Shown here in pieces: positions 61,741 to 62,273 of a stretch of 62,273 nt of DNA. Source of the stretch: Abyssibacter sp. (GTDB lineage Bacteria; Pseudomonadota; Gammaproteobacteria; Nevskiales; OUC007); assembly GCA_023146115.1 (NCBI GenBank), contig JAGLCS010000002.1:1-62273 (forward strand). The letters run 5' to 3'. Numbering within the stretch: the first letter of the stretch is position 1; each line of letters opens with the position of its first letter. The notes under the pieces were generated by a model. The model worked only from the letters and a program-made list of their open reading frames with translations. It was not told the DNA's origin and searched no databases. Both the position numbers and the translations under genes were made by a program.

Positions 61741-62273
61741 ATGCGCTTGAGTGAAGAGGCACTCACCTTTGACGATGTCCTGCTAACGCCGGCCTTCTCA
61801 AACATCTTGCCGCGCGAGGTTGACCTCACCACCCCGCTGACGCGCGAAATTCGACTCAACGTCCCGCTGTTGTCTGCGGCGATGGATACGGTGACCGAGG
61901 CCCGGCTGGCGATCGCGCTGGCGCAGGAGGGCGGATTGGGCATCGTCCACAAGAATATGCCGCCTGCCGATCAGGCGCGTGAAGTGCGCAAGGTCAAGAA
62001 ATTCGAGTCGGGTGTGATCAATGATCCGATCACGGTGTCGCCGACGGCGACGATTCAGCAGGTGCTGGACCTGACCCGCAAGCACAGCATTTCGGGCGTG
62101 CCGGTCGTCGATGGCACCGAGCTGGTCGGTATCGTCACCAGTCGTGACCTGCGGTTCGAGACGCACTACGACGCCCCGGTCGCCAGCGTGATGACCCCCA
62201 AGGAGCGTCTGGTCACCGTGCGCGAGAACGCGGGCAAGCAGGAGGTCATGGACCTGCTGCACAAGCATCGCAT
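61741..62273 (+). CDS. guaB: IMP dehydrogenase (5' part, runs off the window)
   Basis: The first 177 codons of IMP dehydrogenase, which makes XMP in GTP synthesis. [40 protein letters not shown] and [10 protein letters not shown] are the barrel start, and the two CBS motifs begin near residue 95 ([47 protein letters not shown]). The rest lies outside. It is divergent from xseA. Confidence 0.95.
   Translation, partial: MRLSEEALTFDDVLLTPAFSNILPREVDLTTPLTREIRLNVPLLSAAMDTVTEARLAIALAQEGGLGIVHKNMPPADQAREVRKVKKFESGVINDPITVSPTATIQQVLDLTRKHSISGVPVVDGTELVGIVTSRDLRFETHYDAPVASVMTPKERLVTVRENAGKQEVMDLLHKHR

Overview
The window is a GC-rich stretch of gammaproteobacterial chromosome, with short intergenic gaps and many 1-4 base gene overlaps. 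The classical gammaproteobacterial strings are present: yajC-secD-secF, suhB-trmJ-cysE-iscR, ndk-rlmN-pilF-rodZ-ispG-hisS-yfgM-bamB-der and aroQ-accB-accC-prmA-fis-purH. A lipid-catabolic GC-rich gammaproteobacterium, perhaps of the Nevskiales/Salinisphaerales type, fits best; that placement is inferred, not proven. I saw no tRNA or rRNA gene, CRISPR array, transposase or phage gene.

Region 1 (1-28300) is a lipid or hydrophobic-substrate uptake and beta-oxidation cluster. It holds two DUF1329 envelope proteins, a DUF1302 outer-membrane protein, a YCF48-like Asp-box propeller, an RND/MMPL transporter, an AraC regulator, two acyl-CoA ligases, a high-molecular-weight FabG next to a MaoC hydratase, FadE, a FadB/FadJ-type bifunctional enzyme, a thiolase, a TetR regulator and an N-acyl-amino-acid-deacylase-like amidohydrolase. 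The thiolase/tetR divergent region carries two perfect copies of the palindrome GGTAAT-N4-ATTACC, which predicts the TetR operator.

Region 2 (28300-38600) is housekeeping: purH, fis, prmA, accC, accB, aroQ, then a thiol-redox pair, cutA and the Sec accessory operon. dusB is missing between prmA and fis. DsbD is reduced to its periplasmic N-terminal domain and directly overlaps a TlpA-type thioredoxin.

Region 3 (38600-46900) holds an acyl-CoA dehydrogenase, a small beta-barrel protein, suhB, trmJ, cysE and an unusual isc operon. That operon runs iscR, two different cysteine desulfurases, an IscU-like protein in which all three cluster-ligand cysteines are replaced, and iscA. hscB, hscA, fdx and iscX are absent. 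This is the most unusual system in the window.

Region 4 (46900-55900) is the conserved ndk-to-der run for nucleotide, rRNA/tRNA, isoprenoid and outer-membrane assembly functions. Region 5 (55900-62273) holds a large dipeptidase-like lipoprotein and a secreted acidic EF-hand protein that appears to be driven by a sigma-54 promoter with an IHF site. It ends with an unknown lipoprotein, xseA, and the start of guaB, which runs off the end.
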